A stretch of DNA of 19,504 nt, taken from NCBI GenBank assembly GCA_019693395.1, contig JAAMXP010000119.1:1766-21269 (forward strand). The letters are read 5' to 3'. Position numbers and translations under genes: made by a program. The stretch comes from Ettlia oleoabundans. Lineage: Eukaryota; Chlorophyta; Chlorophyceae; Chlamydomonadales. Under the pieces are notes generated by a model. It saw only the letters and a list, made by a program, of their open reading frames with translations, was not told where the DNA came from and made no database searches. How positions within the stretch are numbered: the first letter of the stretch is position 1; every line of letters begins with the position of its first letter. Of this stretch, positions 1 to 11,800 are shown piece by piece.

Positions 1-447
1 TTCAGTAGATCAGCTGGGGCGCAGGAGGGCACCCTACTACAGATCCTGAAGTTTGCATCTGCAGGACGGGACCCCAGGCTTGCAGCGTGCGGCACGCTCT
101 GTGTTGATGCCCGCCTTAAATCCGCTAGAACCATCAGGCTACTGATGAGCACCCCGCTGGGGTCGAAACCAGTCTAGCTAGCCAACCGTTTGCTGTGGAG
201 TACTGCTGCCAACAGGTCGAGTGATTGAATCTTGGCGGGAGCAGTTAAAACTTTCCTTCAGGCAAGCCATCTGTGTCGCAAGTTCCCTTGCGGTTAGGCG
301 GATGTAAAACACGCACATGCAAATCAAGCAGATTGGAACACTAAGGAGTAGAAGCTTAAGCAGCGGTCTGGCTTCAGCGTTGCATGCAGTCGACGCCTTG
401 TCATCAGTTAAGCCAGAAGATATAGAACAGCGGGTAACAACTCTTGC
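1..447. other. Intron sequence of the SulP gene with no recognisable exon
   Basis: This stretch follows the GC splice donor of the last visible SulP exon. A minus-strand open frame continues from the exon to about 178, but past the donor it loses all SulP similarity, so I treat it as intron read-through. The only structured element I see is the hammerhead-like motif at 137-179 on the plus strand, which may mark a retroelement fragment inserted in the intron. Confidence 0.5.
137..179 (+). ncRNA. Hammerhead-ribozyme-like motif (type I, very short stem III)
   Basis: All invariant core positions are present in order: CTGATGA (142-148), GAAA (165-168) and the cleavage triplet GTC (172-174, predicted cut after C174). 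Stem I pairs 138-141 (GCTA) with 175-178 (TAGC), plus a G137-T179 wobble. Stem II pairs ACCCC (151-155) with GGGGT (159-163) across a GCT triloop, closed by G149-C164, with C150 bulged. Stem III is only A168-T173 and C169-G172 around a two-base loop. Hammerheads with tiny stem III are known from Penelope-like retroelements and tend to act as dimers. No second copy and no reverse transcriptase frame is in the window. Weak points are the bulge in stem II and the two-base loop. Confidence 0.5.
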
Positions 448-2593
448 CTGTGACAGTGCGATGATGATGGAGGCTCCGCTCATGAATCCGGAGATCATAG
501 CGCTGGACAGGAAGTTGGTAATCCAACCTGCGGCATGTGGCAGGAAGAAAGGAAGAATGAAAAGCAGCATGCAGCCATCACAAGGCGGGGAAAGCAGCTC
601 AGACCCTCAGAAGGGTTTTTCTGCTGGCTTCCTCAATCCACGCCCAAGGGCGTATTCTTTCTTTCTTTCTTTCTTTCAGAAGGGGTGGGGGAGAGTCAGC
701 CAGTCTACAACCGTGGCTTATCAGCGGCCATTGTGAAAGCTGTCTGCCTACTGGAGGTGTTGCATATGACAGACCCCAGCTGCTCTCTGCTGCACCCCGC
801 TAATTTTCTGCTGCACCTCGCGATGAGCTGGGGATTTGAATCAGACGTGGTCAACACACCCACACGCTTGGGTCGACACACGCCCGAGTGGTTTGCAACT
901 GCGCGTGTACACGACGGCAAGCTCACCCATGCGGAACAGGCCTACAGCAAAGTAGAAGCAGCCTGCAATGAAGGCAATCTGGATGGCGGCGTGATTGTAG
1001 TTCTCCTGCGCCTGGGGGTCCAGAGGGTTGTTGGGGTCTTCCTCTGTGGGCATGAAGCTGGAAAGGCCATTGCCCAGCAGGATGGAGGTGACCGCCACTG
1101 GGCCCACAACCTACAAATTCATGTGAGGGAGGAGGGAGAGGGGGGGGAGCGTGGAGGTGGTGTTGTTGGGTGGGAAGGGGTAGTAAGGTTGGTGAGCTTA
1201 GATGTGGCAGGTGTAGCATTAGTGGGCATCACACAGAGGCATGAAGCATATGAATGATACGAACGTTGGCCGCATCGATATCCCTGGACATGGCAATGTA
1301 GCAGGGCCGGCGGCGGCTGGCAGCCCCAGCCAGCAGTGCGCACCAGCTGGCGAGAGGTGCCGAAGAAAGCATAGACGATGCAGGGGACAAATGCTCCGTA
1401 CAGGCCAAAGGCGTAGGGCAAGCCGGCCAGGTTAGCGTACGACATGCCTGCGGTCTCAGGGGGACGGGCAGAGCGACCTTAGGGTGTGTCTGCAGGGTGC
1501 TACTGGGTGAGGATATGCAGCAGCAGGGTGTACCCGCTCTTCCCATCCCTACATTGCTTTCGCAAAGGGTCACACCAACATGTTGGTCATTACCACAAGC
1601 AGACGGCCCCATGAAGCTGCCGTTCCTCGGCAGCAAGTGTGTGAAGCAAGCGAGCACCCACCCTGGGGGATGACCATGGCTCCGGTGGAGAGGCCGGCAG
1701 CGACGTCCCACTGCAAGGCAAGAAGATGTGAGTGAAACATCACAACTTCTCACAATATGGTGCACTTGTGCAGTGCTCCAATGGATCAAGCTAGGGGAGG
1801 GGTGTCCCTTGGCTGCTGGCAGGTCAAGGGAGGGGTGTCCCTTGGCTGCCGGCTATACCCGCAGGCACGGTTATGAGTCAGCCGGTACGGCTTCCCTGCC
1901 CAGGTCCAGTAGGGCCTAAGTAGCGGGGTTATGTAACACACACAAGCTACGCATGCTGATGCTAGCATATACCACTGCCGGTTCATGCGGGCAATGTGAC
2001 AGGTAAGCCATAACGTTTGAATGAGCCGGTGGCGACCATAGCTACAACCTCAAACCTTCAACCCCTTGCTTACCATCAGCCATTGCTTCCACTTGTAAGA
2101 GCGGATCCAGCCAAAGAAGGGGACGTAGAAGGACAGCCAGGTGTACAGGGTCCAACCCTCGGTCTCTTCTGCCCACCTGCAGTGCAGTGCAGCGGCAGGT
2201 GCAGGGGCGGGCGCAGAGCAGGGTTGGTGCAACCACACCCCATGCAGCGGCTTGTGAGGCACGAGGGGGTCATGGGTGTCTCAGATTGTAACATCCGTGC
2301 TGCCTGCGGTTAACGGGGAAATTAAGCTGCATACCACGACTGCCCCCACCTGCCGCAAGCCAGCCAGGCGGCGGCCCCACCCGCCGGCTTATGCGTGGCC
2401 CGAGCCTTACTCACTGTGCGCGCTGGCTGTCAATGAGGGCTCGGGCCTCGTCTAGCAGGTTCATGTCGTGCACGTCAGGGATTGAGCGGGCACTGCCTGA
2501 TTTGGGGTCGCTGGAGGCAGAGGAGTGGGAGCCGGCCCGCGGCGAGCCGTCCAATGGGGGTGCATCTTGTGCAGGCTCCACGCCTTGGACCAT
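448..2593 (-). CDS. SulP/SLC26-family sulfate permease-type transporter, 5' part (runs off left edge)
   Basis: Anion (probably sulfate) transporter of a cell membrane. Exons in transcript order: 2593-2415, 2176-2074, 1710-1662, 1447-1344, 1110-927, 527-448. They join in phase to about 233 residues, roughly the N-terminal third of a SulP protein. A hydrophilic N-terminus (1-60) precedes the family signatures: [15 protein letters not shown] (80-94), [17 protein letters not shown] (95-111), [10 protein letters not shown] (112-121), [15 protein letters not shown] (139-153) and [19 protein letters not shown] (211-229). These match the conserved first transmembrane segments and substrate-site region of SulP. 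The ATG at 2593 is the first in frame inside the exon; an upstream 5' exon cannot be excluded. The last visible exon ends in a GC donor (CAG|GCAAGAG). No further SulP exon is recognisable in 1-447, so the rest of the membrane domain and the expected C-terminal STAS domain lie outside the window. The substrate is inferred from the family only. Confidence 0.85.
655..677. repeat. (TTTC)n microsatellite in a SulP intron
   Basis: About five consecutive TTTC units lie in the intron between the exons at 527 and 927. On the transcribed strand the tract is purine-rich (GAAA). Confidence 0.9.
1795..1853. repeat. 33-bp tandem duplication in a SulP intron
   Basis: The sequence beginning GGGAGGGGTGTCCCTTGGCT at 1795 recurs at 1828, giving a 33-bp period. 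The second copy is cut at about 1853 and differs by one base in the compared part. It lies in the intron between exons 2176-2074 and 1710-1662. Confidence 0.85.
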
Positions 2594-2937
2594 ATCGGCG
2601 CACTTTTTGCGTAGCCTGCATAGCAACCGAAGCGGAGAAGCGAGCCTTATCCTTCAAAAGCCCGGCTGAGGGGCACACGTCCCTGCCCAGCACCAATGCC
2701 GCACACGGCGACCGTTGGCACGGTGCTCAGCAAGCAGCAGCAACATGGCGCACCTTGTGAAGGAAAAGGATGCAAACTGTTGCCGAACGACGGCCAATGG
2801 TGCATGATATATGTGCGGGTTTGCTGTCTATGCCGAACAGTGCCAGCAGAACCTGCCGGCACCCCTGCTGGCAAACTGTCTAGACAAATTATTGCGGTTT
2901 TGTATCTCTACAAGGTAATGCGCAGAAATCCTGGAAA
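2594..2937. promoter_or_regulatory. Divergent intergenic region between the SulP and four-TM genes
   Basis: The start codons of the two genes face away from each other across about 344 bp, so 5' UTRs and both promoters should lie here. An ATATAT run occurs near 2806-2812. I cannot assign it firmly to either gene and see no other clear element. Confidence 0.5.
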
Positions 2938-4361
2938 ATGGCCGCACTTCGCAATGTTCACTACCTGGCCGGGCTGCTGGTGCTTCAGGTGCGAAAGTGG
3001 CGCTCAAACCTGTTGCCATGCGCCTGCTGCGTCTATTCCTCACCCCGCAAGTACTGCCAGCCGAATTCAGCAGCGAGATTGCCTTGCGCCGGCCCGCTGT
3101 GCAGCCAGCAATCCAGGAGATCTGCCGTCACTTGACCCGCCGGCGCTCCCGCCCCTGCCCTGGCGCCCTGTGCTGCCTCCCCTGTGCAGTTGGTCTTCAT
3201 CGCTGTCATCCCTGCAGTGACAAGCACCCAGTTGGACCAGCCTAATGGGGACTGCTACCTGAATCTCGTCCCTGGCCGTGTCTGCGAGTGAGCTACCATG
3301 CCGACCGCCTCCCGCCTGGGCATGGTTGTATGCATGCCATTGCCAAGTTTTAAAAATCATGCCTGTGCGGCCATTCTTGCACACCACCTCTTGCCCTTGC
3401 CCCATACGGGCCATTGCGCTTTTTACGTTTGCTCAAAATATCCCCCTTATTTCAAGCCAATGCAGCTTCGTCTATGTTACGAGCGGCCTGTGCGGCCTAT
3501 GGACCCTGCTTTTGAGTGTCGGCGCCTTTATCACACCAAAACACGAGCCCAACTCCTCTGCTGACTTCATACCAGCTATCTACGCTTCGCTGTCACTTTT
3601 CGCGTCCTTCTTCTGGCTTGTGGCCTCCATCACTTTTACCAGTGAGTTATGGAGCAGAACCTGCTCTGCCCGCCTGCCCTCGCCTGCCTTTGCTCGCATG
3701 ACTTGTGTTTGACTGCCAGTGCCAAAAAAGTGGCAGTGGACCTTTACAGGCTGGTCACTAAAACTCCACCATTCACCCTGCACCCACAATTCACCCCACC
3801 CGCTTTTCAGCACCCATGTTGCGTGTTCTCTCTGCCAATGAAGCCTGCGTGCTCTCACCTCACCCACCTTCACCATTGCGTCTTGCGCTATGCCCTACAG
3901 AGCGTGGCCAGCAAGCAGCTGATGCTGGCCTGCCAGGGGACAGTGCCCGGAATGCTGTGATTGCGCTCTTCTGGATTGAAGCGGTCCTGACCTTTGCTGG
4001 TTTTGCGCTCATAATCCATGACAGGTGGGGTGGGGCCAAGCAGCACGGTTACTAAGGTTGCAATTCTGCAGTGCCACTGAACTTCTAAGCGTTCCCATCC
4101 CTGCTGAGACAGGCTCATTCCATTGGCGGCTCACAAACTCTCTCCATGCAAACCCCACCTCCGCCCAAGCTGCCCTCATCTGCAAATACTATCCCACCTC
4201 AGTTATTCATGCCTCTTCTTGCTGCTGCCCAACATGCAGGGTGCTGTTCCGTCGCTTTCGCATCGCTCGGGACCAAGTCGCTGCTGGACCTAGAGCAGCA
4301 GGCAGAATTCAAACAGGTCTACGCTCATACACAGGTCCTTGGTGCCACCCCTGTGGCCTAA
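2938..4361 (+). CDS. Small four-transmembrane protein, MARVEL-like topology, function unknown
   Basis: Exons 2938-2988, 3190-3287, 3466-3641, 3901-4024 or 4029, then a last exon from 4240. The first four join in phase. The product has four hydrophobic segments: TM1 YLAGLLVLQLVFIAVIPAV (9-27, split by intron 1), TM2 SGLCGLWTLLLSVGAF, TM3 IPAIYASLSLFASFFWLVA and TM4 NAVIALFWIEAVLTFAGFAL. Two cysteines (DCYL, RVCD) lie in the TM1-TM2 loop. The 3' end is uncertain. The consensus donor at 4025 (CAG|GTGGGG) leads into a frame that stays open to 4408. A weaker donor at 4030 joins a coding-looking C-terminus (EQQAEFKQVYAHTQ) ending at TAA 4361, giving 191 aa, and is used here. I recognise no specific family; the topology resembles MARVEL-type proteins. 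Confidence 0.6.
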
Positions 4362-4722
4362 TCCGGCACCGCTGCACCAGCTACTGCCATGCCATGCTTT
4401 GGACATAGACTAGCGACCTTGAGCTTATCAAAATCCACTCGTATGTCTTGTTTGATCAACTTGAAATTTTCCATCCTGTTTGTCATAGCTATTTGACACG
4501 TTGTGATCTAGCAGCAACAAAAACTCTTAGTGCTGAATGTTGTTACACAAAATAAGGGGTCAATGCTTGGTCGGCTTTTTGCACACTCGCAATAATAACC
4601 GAGGGACGGGCTATCGCGTAAAACTTGTTGCTGCTGCATGCCAACATCGCAGTCAAGGAAAGTGAAGGTTGTACTGAATTGGGGAGCAATGCTGCTGTGG
4701 CCTGTAAGCCTGCAACAAGCTC
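4362..4722. other. Convergent intergenic region, probable 3' UTRs
   Basis: The four-TM gene ends from the left and the UMP-CMP kinase from the right. The stretch is more AT-rich than the coding parts. It has no convincing coding frame, apart from a possible extension of the four-TM gene to 4408, and holds a TGTAA element for the kinase. Confidence 0.5.
4543..4547 (-). other. Candidate polyadenylation signal TGTAA for the UMP-CMP kinase
   Basis: TGTAA is the common polyadenylation signal of green algae. This copy on the gene's strand lies about 175 nt after the stop codon. The pentamer is short, so chance occurrence is possible. Confidence 0.4.
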
Positions 4723-6883
<2,161 letters not shown>

Positions 6884-7507
6884 ACAAGCGCCCCGGGTGT
6901 TGTGGAGGCTTTAGAGGTGGAAAAGAGCGACGAAGCAGTACAGAAAGGAGTGTGCAACGGTAAATTTTGCAAATATCAGCCCGCAAAGTTGACTCAAGAG
7001 TACCGCTGGCCGCACTACAACAGTATTGCAGAACCCCAAATCGATCCATCCCTCGTTTCATTTACTGCTCGAACGTCACAGAACGTTCAGAGTGAAAATC
7101 CGACCTGTCCCTCGCGGCTGGCGCGAACGACACAGGTTGCAACCCTTGCCGCAGAACCTGAGGAAGTAGGAATTACAGCAGCAGGTAAGAATGTATGCAT
7201 GTGCCTGTCGGGGAGGCAGAAATCCTGCAGTTGAACTGGCTTGCGACGTCAGGGCAGCGTGGCGGCAGAGCAGCCGGTGCAGCAGCATTAGCGGCAGCAT
7301 CACTTGTGGCCCCTGGATGTTGTTAATTGGCGGCTTCAGGAGTCGTGCTAAAGTTTTCAATTTTTGCATCCACCCAGTGTTTGTTGGCCGATGTGTAGGG
7401 GGTGCAGCCAGCCTTGCCCAGAACCGGCCTTTGATGTTCTTGCCCTCCCTCCCCGCCGCAGATTCTGTCTTGCTGTGCTGCGTCGCAGCAATTTCCCAAA
7501 AGCAACC
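6884..7507. promoter_or_regulatory. Divergent promoter region between UMP-CMP kinase and VOC genes
   Basis: The two start codons face apart across 624 bp. I find no exon of either gene here. The in-frame opening upstream of the VOC ATG (back to 7364) has no family similarity. The clearest element is the palindrome GAACGT-CACAGA-ACGTTC overlap at 7071-7088. Confidence 0.55.
7071..7088. promoter_or_regulatory. Inverted repeat resembling a heat-shock element
   Basis: GAACGT at 7071-7076 pairs with ACGTTC at 7083-7088. In 5-bp steps the site reads cGAAc-gTCac-aGAAc-gTTCa: three of four units fit the alternating nGAAn/nTTCn pattern bound by heat-shock factors and one is degenerate. It lies about 188 bp from the kinase ATG and 420 bp from the VOC ATG. 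Confidence 0.35.
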
Positions 7508-8322
7508 ATGGCTTTGCCACCCTTCCATCTCGCCTTTCCTGTCCACGACATTCAGAAGGCACGGGAGTTTTACATAGAGTGCGTGACCAGTGCTTCCACT
7601 GAGCTGCCCGCACAGCCGCAGCCGCCTTCGCAAACTCACCTCCCTGCCGCCTCTGCCCTACTGCAGCAAACTGGGATGCATTGAGGGCCGGAGCTCGAGC
7701 AGATGGGTGGATTTCAACTTTTACGGCCACCAGATTGTGGCACACCTTGTTGATGGTTACACAGCGGCGCGGAACCACAGTCAAGTTGACGGAGACCCCG
7801 TTCCGGTGCCCCATTTTGGGCTGGCCCTCCCGGTAGAGCAATTCAATAGCCTTGCGGAGCGCTGTCGAGAGCAGGGCATTCAGTTTGTAATAGAGCCGCA
7901 CTTGCGCTTCAAAGGTGAAGCGGGTTGCTGGGTGCCCTAGTGCTTTCGTGCTTACCAACTAGGCAGCAGCCAGGCACATTGTCGCCTGCAACCATATTTC
8001 CGCTTGTTATTCGGTCGTATTGTTTGGATTATTCGCATGCAGGGTCCCCCGGGGAACAACGTACGATGTTCTTTTATGACTGTTCAGGTGGGTCCTGCGC
8101 TCTTCTTTGCATTCTTCACTGCCTCCTGCATGGCGGTCCGCCTTTGTGTGACTATGCTGCGTCCCATGCAGGGAATCCACTCGAGTTCAAAGCTTTAACG
8201 AAACCAGGTCAGCCTTGCAGAGGCATGCTGATGACAGTGCTGTTGTGCTTGTGAGCTGTTTTGCAACTTGCGCTGCCTGTCTGCCTGCAGAGAACCTCTT
8301 TGCAAAGTATGTGGTGGAGTAG
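7508..8322 (+). CDS. VOC-superfamily (glyoxalase/dioxygenase-fold) protein, 143 aa
   Basis: Small metalloenzyme-fold protein of the vicinal oxygen chelate superfamily; substrate unknown. Exons 7508-7578, 7667-7914, 8043-8087, 8172-8207, 8291-8322 join in phase to 432 nt. The two babba halves are visible: FHLAFPVHDIQKAREFY (6-22) with LGCIEGR (26-32), and VPHFGLALP (71-79) through MFFYDCSGNPLEFKAL (115-130). His7, His73 and Glu126 occupy the usual two-His-one-carboxylate metal positions. The C-terminus (ENLFAKYVVE) comes from a 32-nt last exon. The first exon ends at GA|GTGCGT, which restores the expected FYIDKLGC junction. Length and motifs closely resemble bacterial VOC proteins of about 140 aa. 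The ATG at 7508 has a favourable context (AACCATGG). No targeting peptide is evident, so a cytosolic location is likely. Confidence 0.9.
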
Positions 8323-8873
8323 CAGAGCCTGCATGTACGGGGTGCTTCTTGAGAAGCAAGCAGACAGCAACCCTGGCAGCAGCAGCAAAAAGGCAGCAAA
8401 ACCCCGTTGCGCCGGCTAACCTCCAGTCAACTCCCACAGCAAGCACCAATCAGCCCTGCTTATGATTTCCCCAACCACCATCAAGCTTTGGCACTCAGCG
8501 TTGCACCAGGGCTGACTTAACTTGCGTTCTGTTCCGTAAGACTTAATCATATGAGAGCTGGGTTACAGTCAACCCAGACCAACCCATTTGTCAAGGGAGA
8601 GAAAACGTCACGTGACTTGTTTCCGCATGTGCGGTTATTGAATTCCCTATTATTACCCCAACATACTAACCGGCAAACCAACCACAGCGGACATAGATCA
8701 AGCAGGGCCTCGCAGAACGATTGAGTTTGCTGGTGGGCAGATAGAAAAACTGAGGCCAAAATTGAATAACTGGCCATGCGCGAGATGGAGAATGGCATCC
8801 TGCTAAATATGCAGCAAGCGTTTCAATGGCAACTGCGAGGCGGATTAGGGGTGTGTGGCTACAAGGGGTATGC
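8323..8873. other. Convergent intergenic region between the VOC and transferrin genes
   Basis: The 3' ends of both genes should lie here. The short open frames on either strand show no family similarity. No TGTAA is seen downstream of the VOC gene; one is present for the transferrin gene on the minus strand. Confidence 0.5.
8563..8567 (-). other. Candidate polyadenylation signal TGTAA for the transferrin gene
   Basis: TGTAA on the minus strand about 307 nt after the stop codon. It is the only copy I found between the stop and the VOC gene. It is a short motif, so support is weak. Confidence 0.35.
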
Positions 8874-11800
8874 TCACAGCTTCCCTGCGCCCGCCCAACC
8901 GGGGGAGTCAGAGCCGGCCTTGGCGCCAGCCATCACGGCGGCAGCAGCGTCGTTGTGTGGCTGGTAGCGGGTCTTGCGCTTGTTGACCAGCATCATGGCC
9001 ACCACGCCGATGAGGATGCCCGCCACAGCGCAGCCGATACCAATGCCGGCGGCGGCGCCGTCGCTGACGCCGCTGCTGCCAGAGTCAGTGGAGCCCATGT
9101 TGGTGGCCACAGCGTCCAAGGAGGTCATGCCCTCGTAAGCCTCACGAGTGGTAGCGGTGACGAACTGCTCGAAGGGCACGTTGACGGCCTGCAACAGAGA
9201 AACACAGGACAATGCAAACCACGACCAGTTAAACACGGCAAACAGGTTGGGCAAGACTTGCACAAAACGTCCGCCACCATTGCTGTGCGATTCCCTCACT
9301 CGACCAGCAAGACCACCATTGCTGACCTGGCATGCCACCGGCAGTCAACGAGCCTCCATCAAACAGAGACAAGAGAAGAAAGAAACAGAGGAAAGAAAGG
9401 AAACAAAAGAGCCCTCACTCACCAGCAGGCTCTGGGCAGTTGGGCCCAGCAGCAAATTAATCTCGCCGCCGATTTCCTGAAGGGAGTCGGCCAGCTCAGC
9501 ACCTGCAGACCATTGCAGCAGGTAGAAAGCAAAGACGTCGGTATGGTGGTCACAACAGGTAGACAGCAAGGCGGGGTCACCGTAACAAATAGAAAGCAAA
9601 TACATCGGCATGGTGGCACACTGAACAGGCACCCAACTAGTGACTTATGGGGCTGGCAGCAGTCTGCAGGCAACTAAAACAACACCGCCAGCCCTAGGAA
9701 AACTGCAGCCTTGCGCAATGCTTACCGCCATTAGCCAAAGCAGCCTTAACAGCGGCGCCTGTGGCGCTGTTCACCATGTCGGCCCTCGTCATGACTGCAC
9801 CCAATCAGATACAACACAAAGCAGTCAGCACCCCGCACAACAACCAGCATGTAAGCTACAACCACAAAATACTTGGCCTATTGGGGATGGCACAACATGC
9901 ACATTCCACCCTGCACGCCTTAATGTGGCTTTCTTCTTGCCTGCGCGGGCAGGCACCCTGGCGATGTTGCACGACTCGAACTCATCGAGCGTCTTGCAGC
10001 CACCTTCGGGGCACAGAAGCCTCAGGTCTTCCTGCAAACATACGAACAAGTACATAAATCTAAGCTGGCTTTGCCTTCTTCAACAAGGGCTGTGCAAACC
10101 AGAGAGTACGTGTATGCTCCTGCTGCCACCCACCTTGCTCTTGGTCGACCACTCCTGCGGATCGCCACCGTCAGAAACGTAGTCAAGGGCAGCAGAGTGC
10201 TTGGTGAAGGACACACCACCTGCATTCAATCAGCCAGCCATCATAAGGTCTTCAGTTGTTTGTTGATTTCAAGCGGCTAACGACCCTATTAGAATGTGAG
10301 GCAGAACTGTCATAACTAATGCGATATGGGGGAGGAACGGCACTTACCTTTGCCCTCAAAGAGGCAGCGCAGGGAGCCGCCGTAATCGACATAGGGGTCC
10401 TCGGTGCTGCAGTCGCCCTGCAGAGTGACAGACATGACCGGGGAACGTCTTGTGGTAAGTCCAAAGAGCTGATGCCCAGAAGCAGCAGTTGTGCCACCAG
10501 ACAAGCAAATAGCACACTTAGGGCATCTTATCCCCTTGCTTCGCATCAAGAATGTAGCCACAGGCTTCAGCAATATACTTCATAGCAAGGGCTCAGTGCA
10601 AAGGCTTGTTCCGCCAACACAGAATGAGGCAGCGAGCAGCAAAGGAAGTTGCGGTTGGAGTTATAAACAAACATCCTTACCGCACAACCGGTGCACACGC
10701 CCTCCCAGCTGCCACCGCCAATTGCAGGGCCAACGGCGTTGGTGCCGGGGGCGCAGGTAGTGCCGAAGAAAGCGGCAATGCTCTCGGCATCAGCCTGCAC
10801 AGCGTCGTCGTTGTCCACCCGGGGGACCTGCAGGGTGGTGGCAAAGACGCGAGGTGGTTGTCAGAAGGCCTGCTTGCAGTGGCTTGGCGGCCTGGAATGG
10901 TGAAGTGCACGTGGTAACGAGGATTTATTAGCGGCCAAGTACTGACATGCGGAGCTCAACGCTTGTGCTGGATTGCATGACCGCGTGCTGCCCGAATAGG
11001 CTCATGACAGATGAGTGCACAGGGCAAGTGTCGCGTTGTTAGGTGGCAGGTTCGTTGTATGATTGTCATCGTGGCATGGCGGCTTACCACTCCGGTCTCA
11101 ATCAGGTACCCAACAGGCATCATCCAGCCAGCAGTCCTGCGGTAGCCAGTGTGGCAAGAGCCCTTGCCCTGCGGGGAGAGTGTTGAAAACATGTAATTCT
11201 TCATTGGTGGTGCACAACACAATACTGGGTGATATGCAGGTTGGCCTTTCACGTGAGGTCCATTTGCAGCAAACACCGCCTGCCGAGTCAATGCAAGCCC
11301 AACCGAGGCAGGGTGTGACAGGCAGGTGCAGGCCAGAATGGCAGGACATGGCAGAGACGAGGCAAAACAGCAGGACAGGGCAGAGAAAACGAAGGATAGC
11401 AGGGCATGGCAGACAAACAAGGGCCCTTTCTGCTCACCTTGAGGTCGTCAAAGGTGACGCCATCAGTGCAGAAGTCCTTGTTCACGACAGCCACGCTGTA
11501 GTAGTTGGCGCCAGCCAGGTCACCATAGTACTCTGCACATAGAAAGTGGACAGGGCAGGGGGAAACGCAGCAAGCTCGGCACTACCGCATACGCAGGACA
11601 GGATAATATGAGGATTTGCGGGGATGGTCAAGCACACACCCTCATGTGCTTGCATCACAGGACAGCCAGCTCAGCTCAGGTACAGCACAGTTGCACATCT
11701 TTGGCAGACCTCCCAACACTGTTAGTTTCTTCCACCCTGCCGTTACCTGCTGCCAGGGGCTCCAGTCCGTAAGTCTGGAAAGCGGGCAGCTGCTCGCTGC

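Noticed and set aside
178..447. Continuation of the SulP open frame past position 448
   Set aside because: SulP similarity stops exactly at a CAG|GCAAGAG donor, so the rest is read as intron.
535..1257. 240-codon plus-strand open frame
   Set aside because: It covers SulP exons and introns antisense, is low-complexity Gly/Val-rich in part and shows no family motif.
8826..9677. 283-codon plus-strand open frame
   Set aside because: Antisense shadow of the last two transferrin exons; the minus strand carries recognisable, splice-consistent transferrin sequence.
10032..10133. Intron-encoded C/D snoRNA as an explanation for intron conservation
   Set aside because: No RTGATGA C box and CTGA D box pair at the ends; function, if any, is left open.
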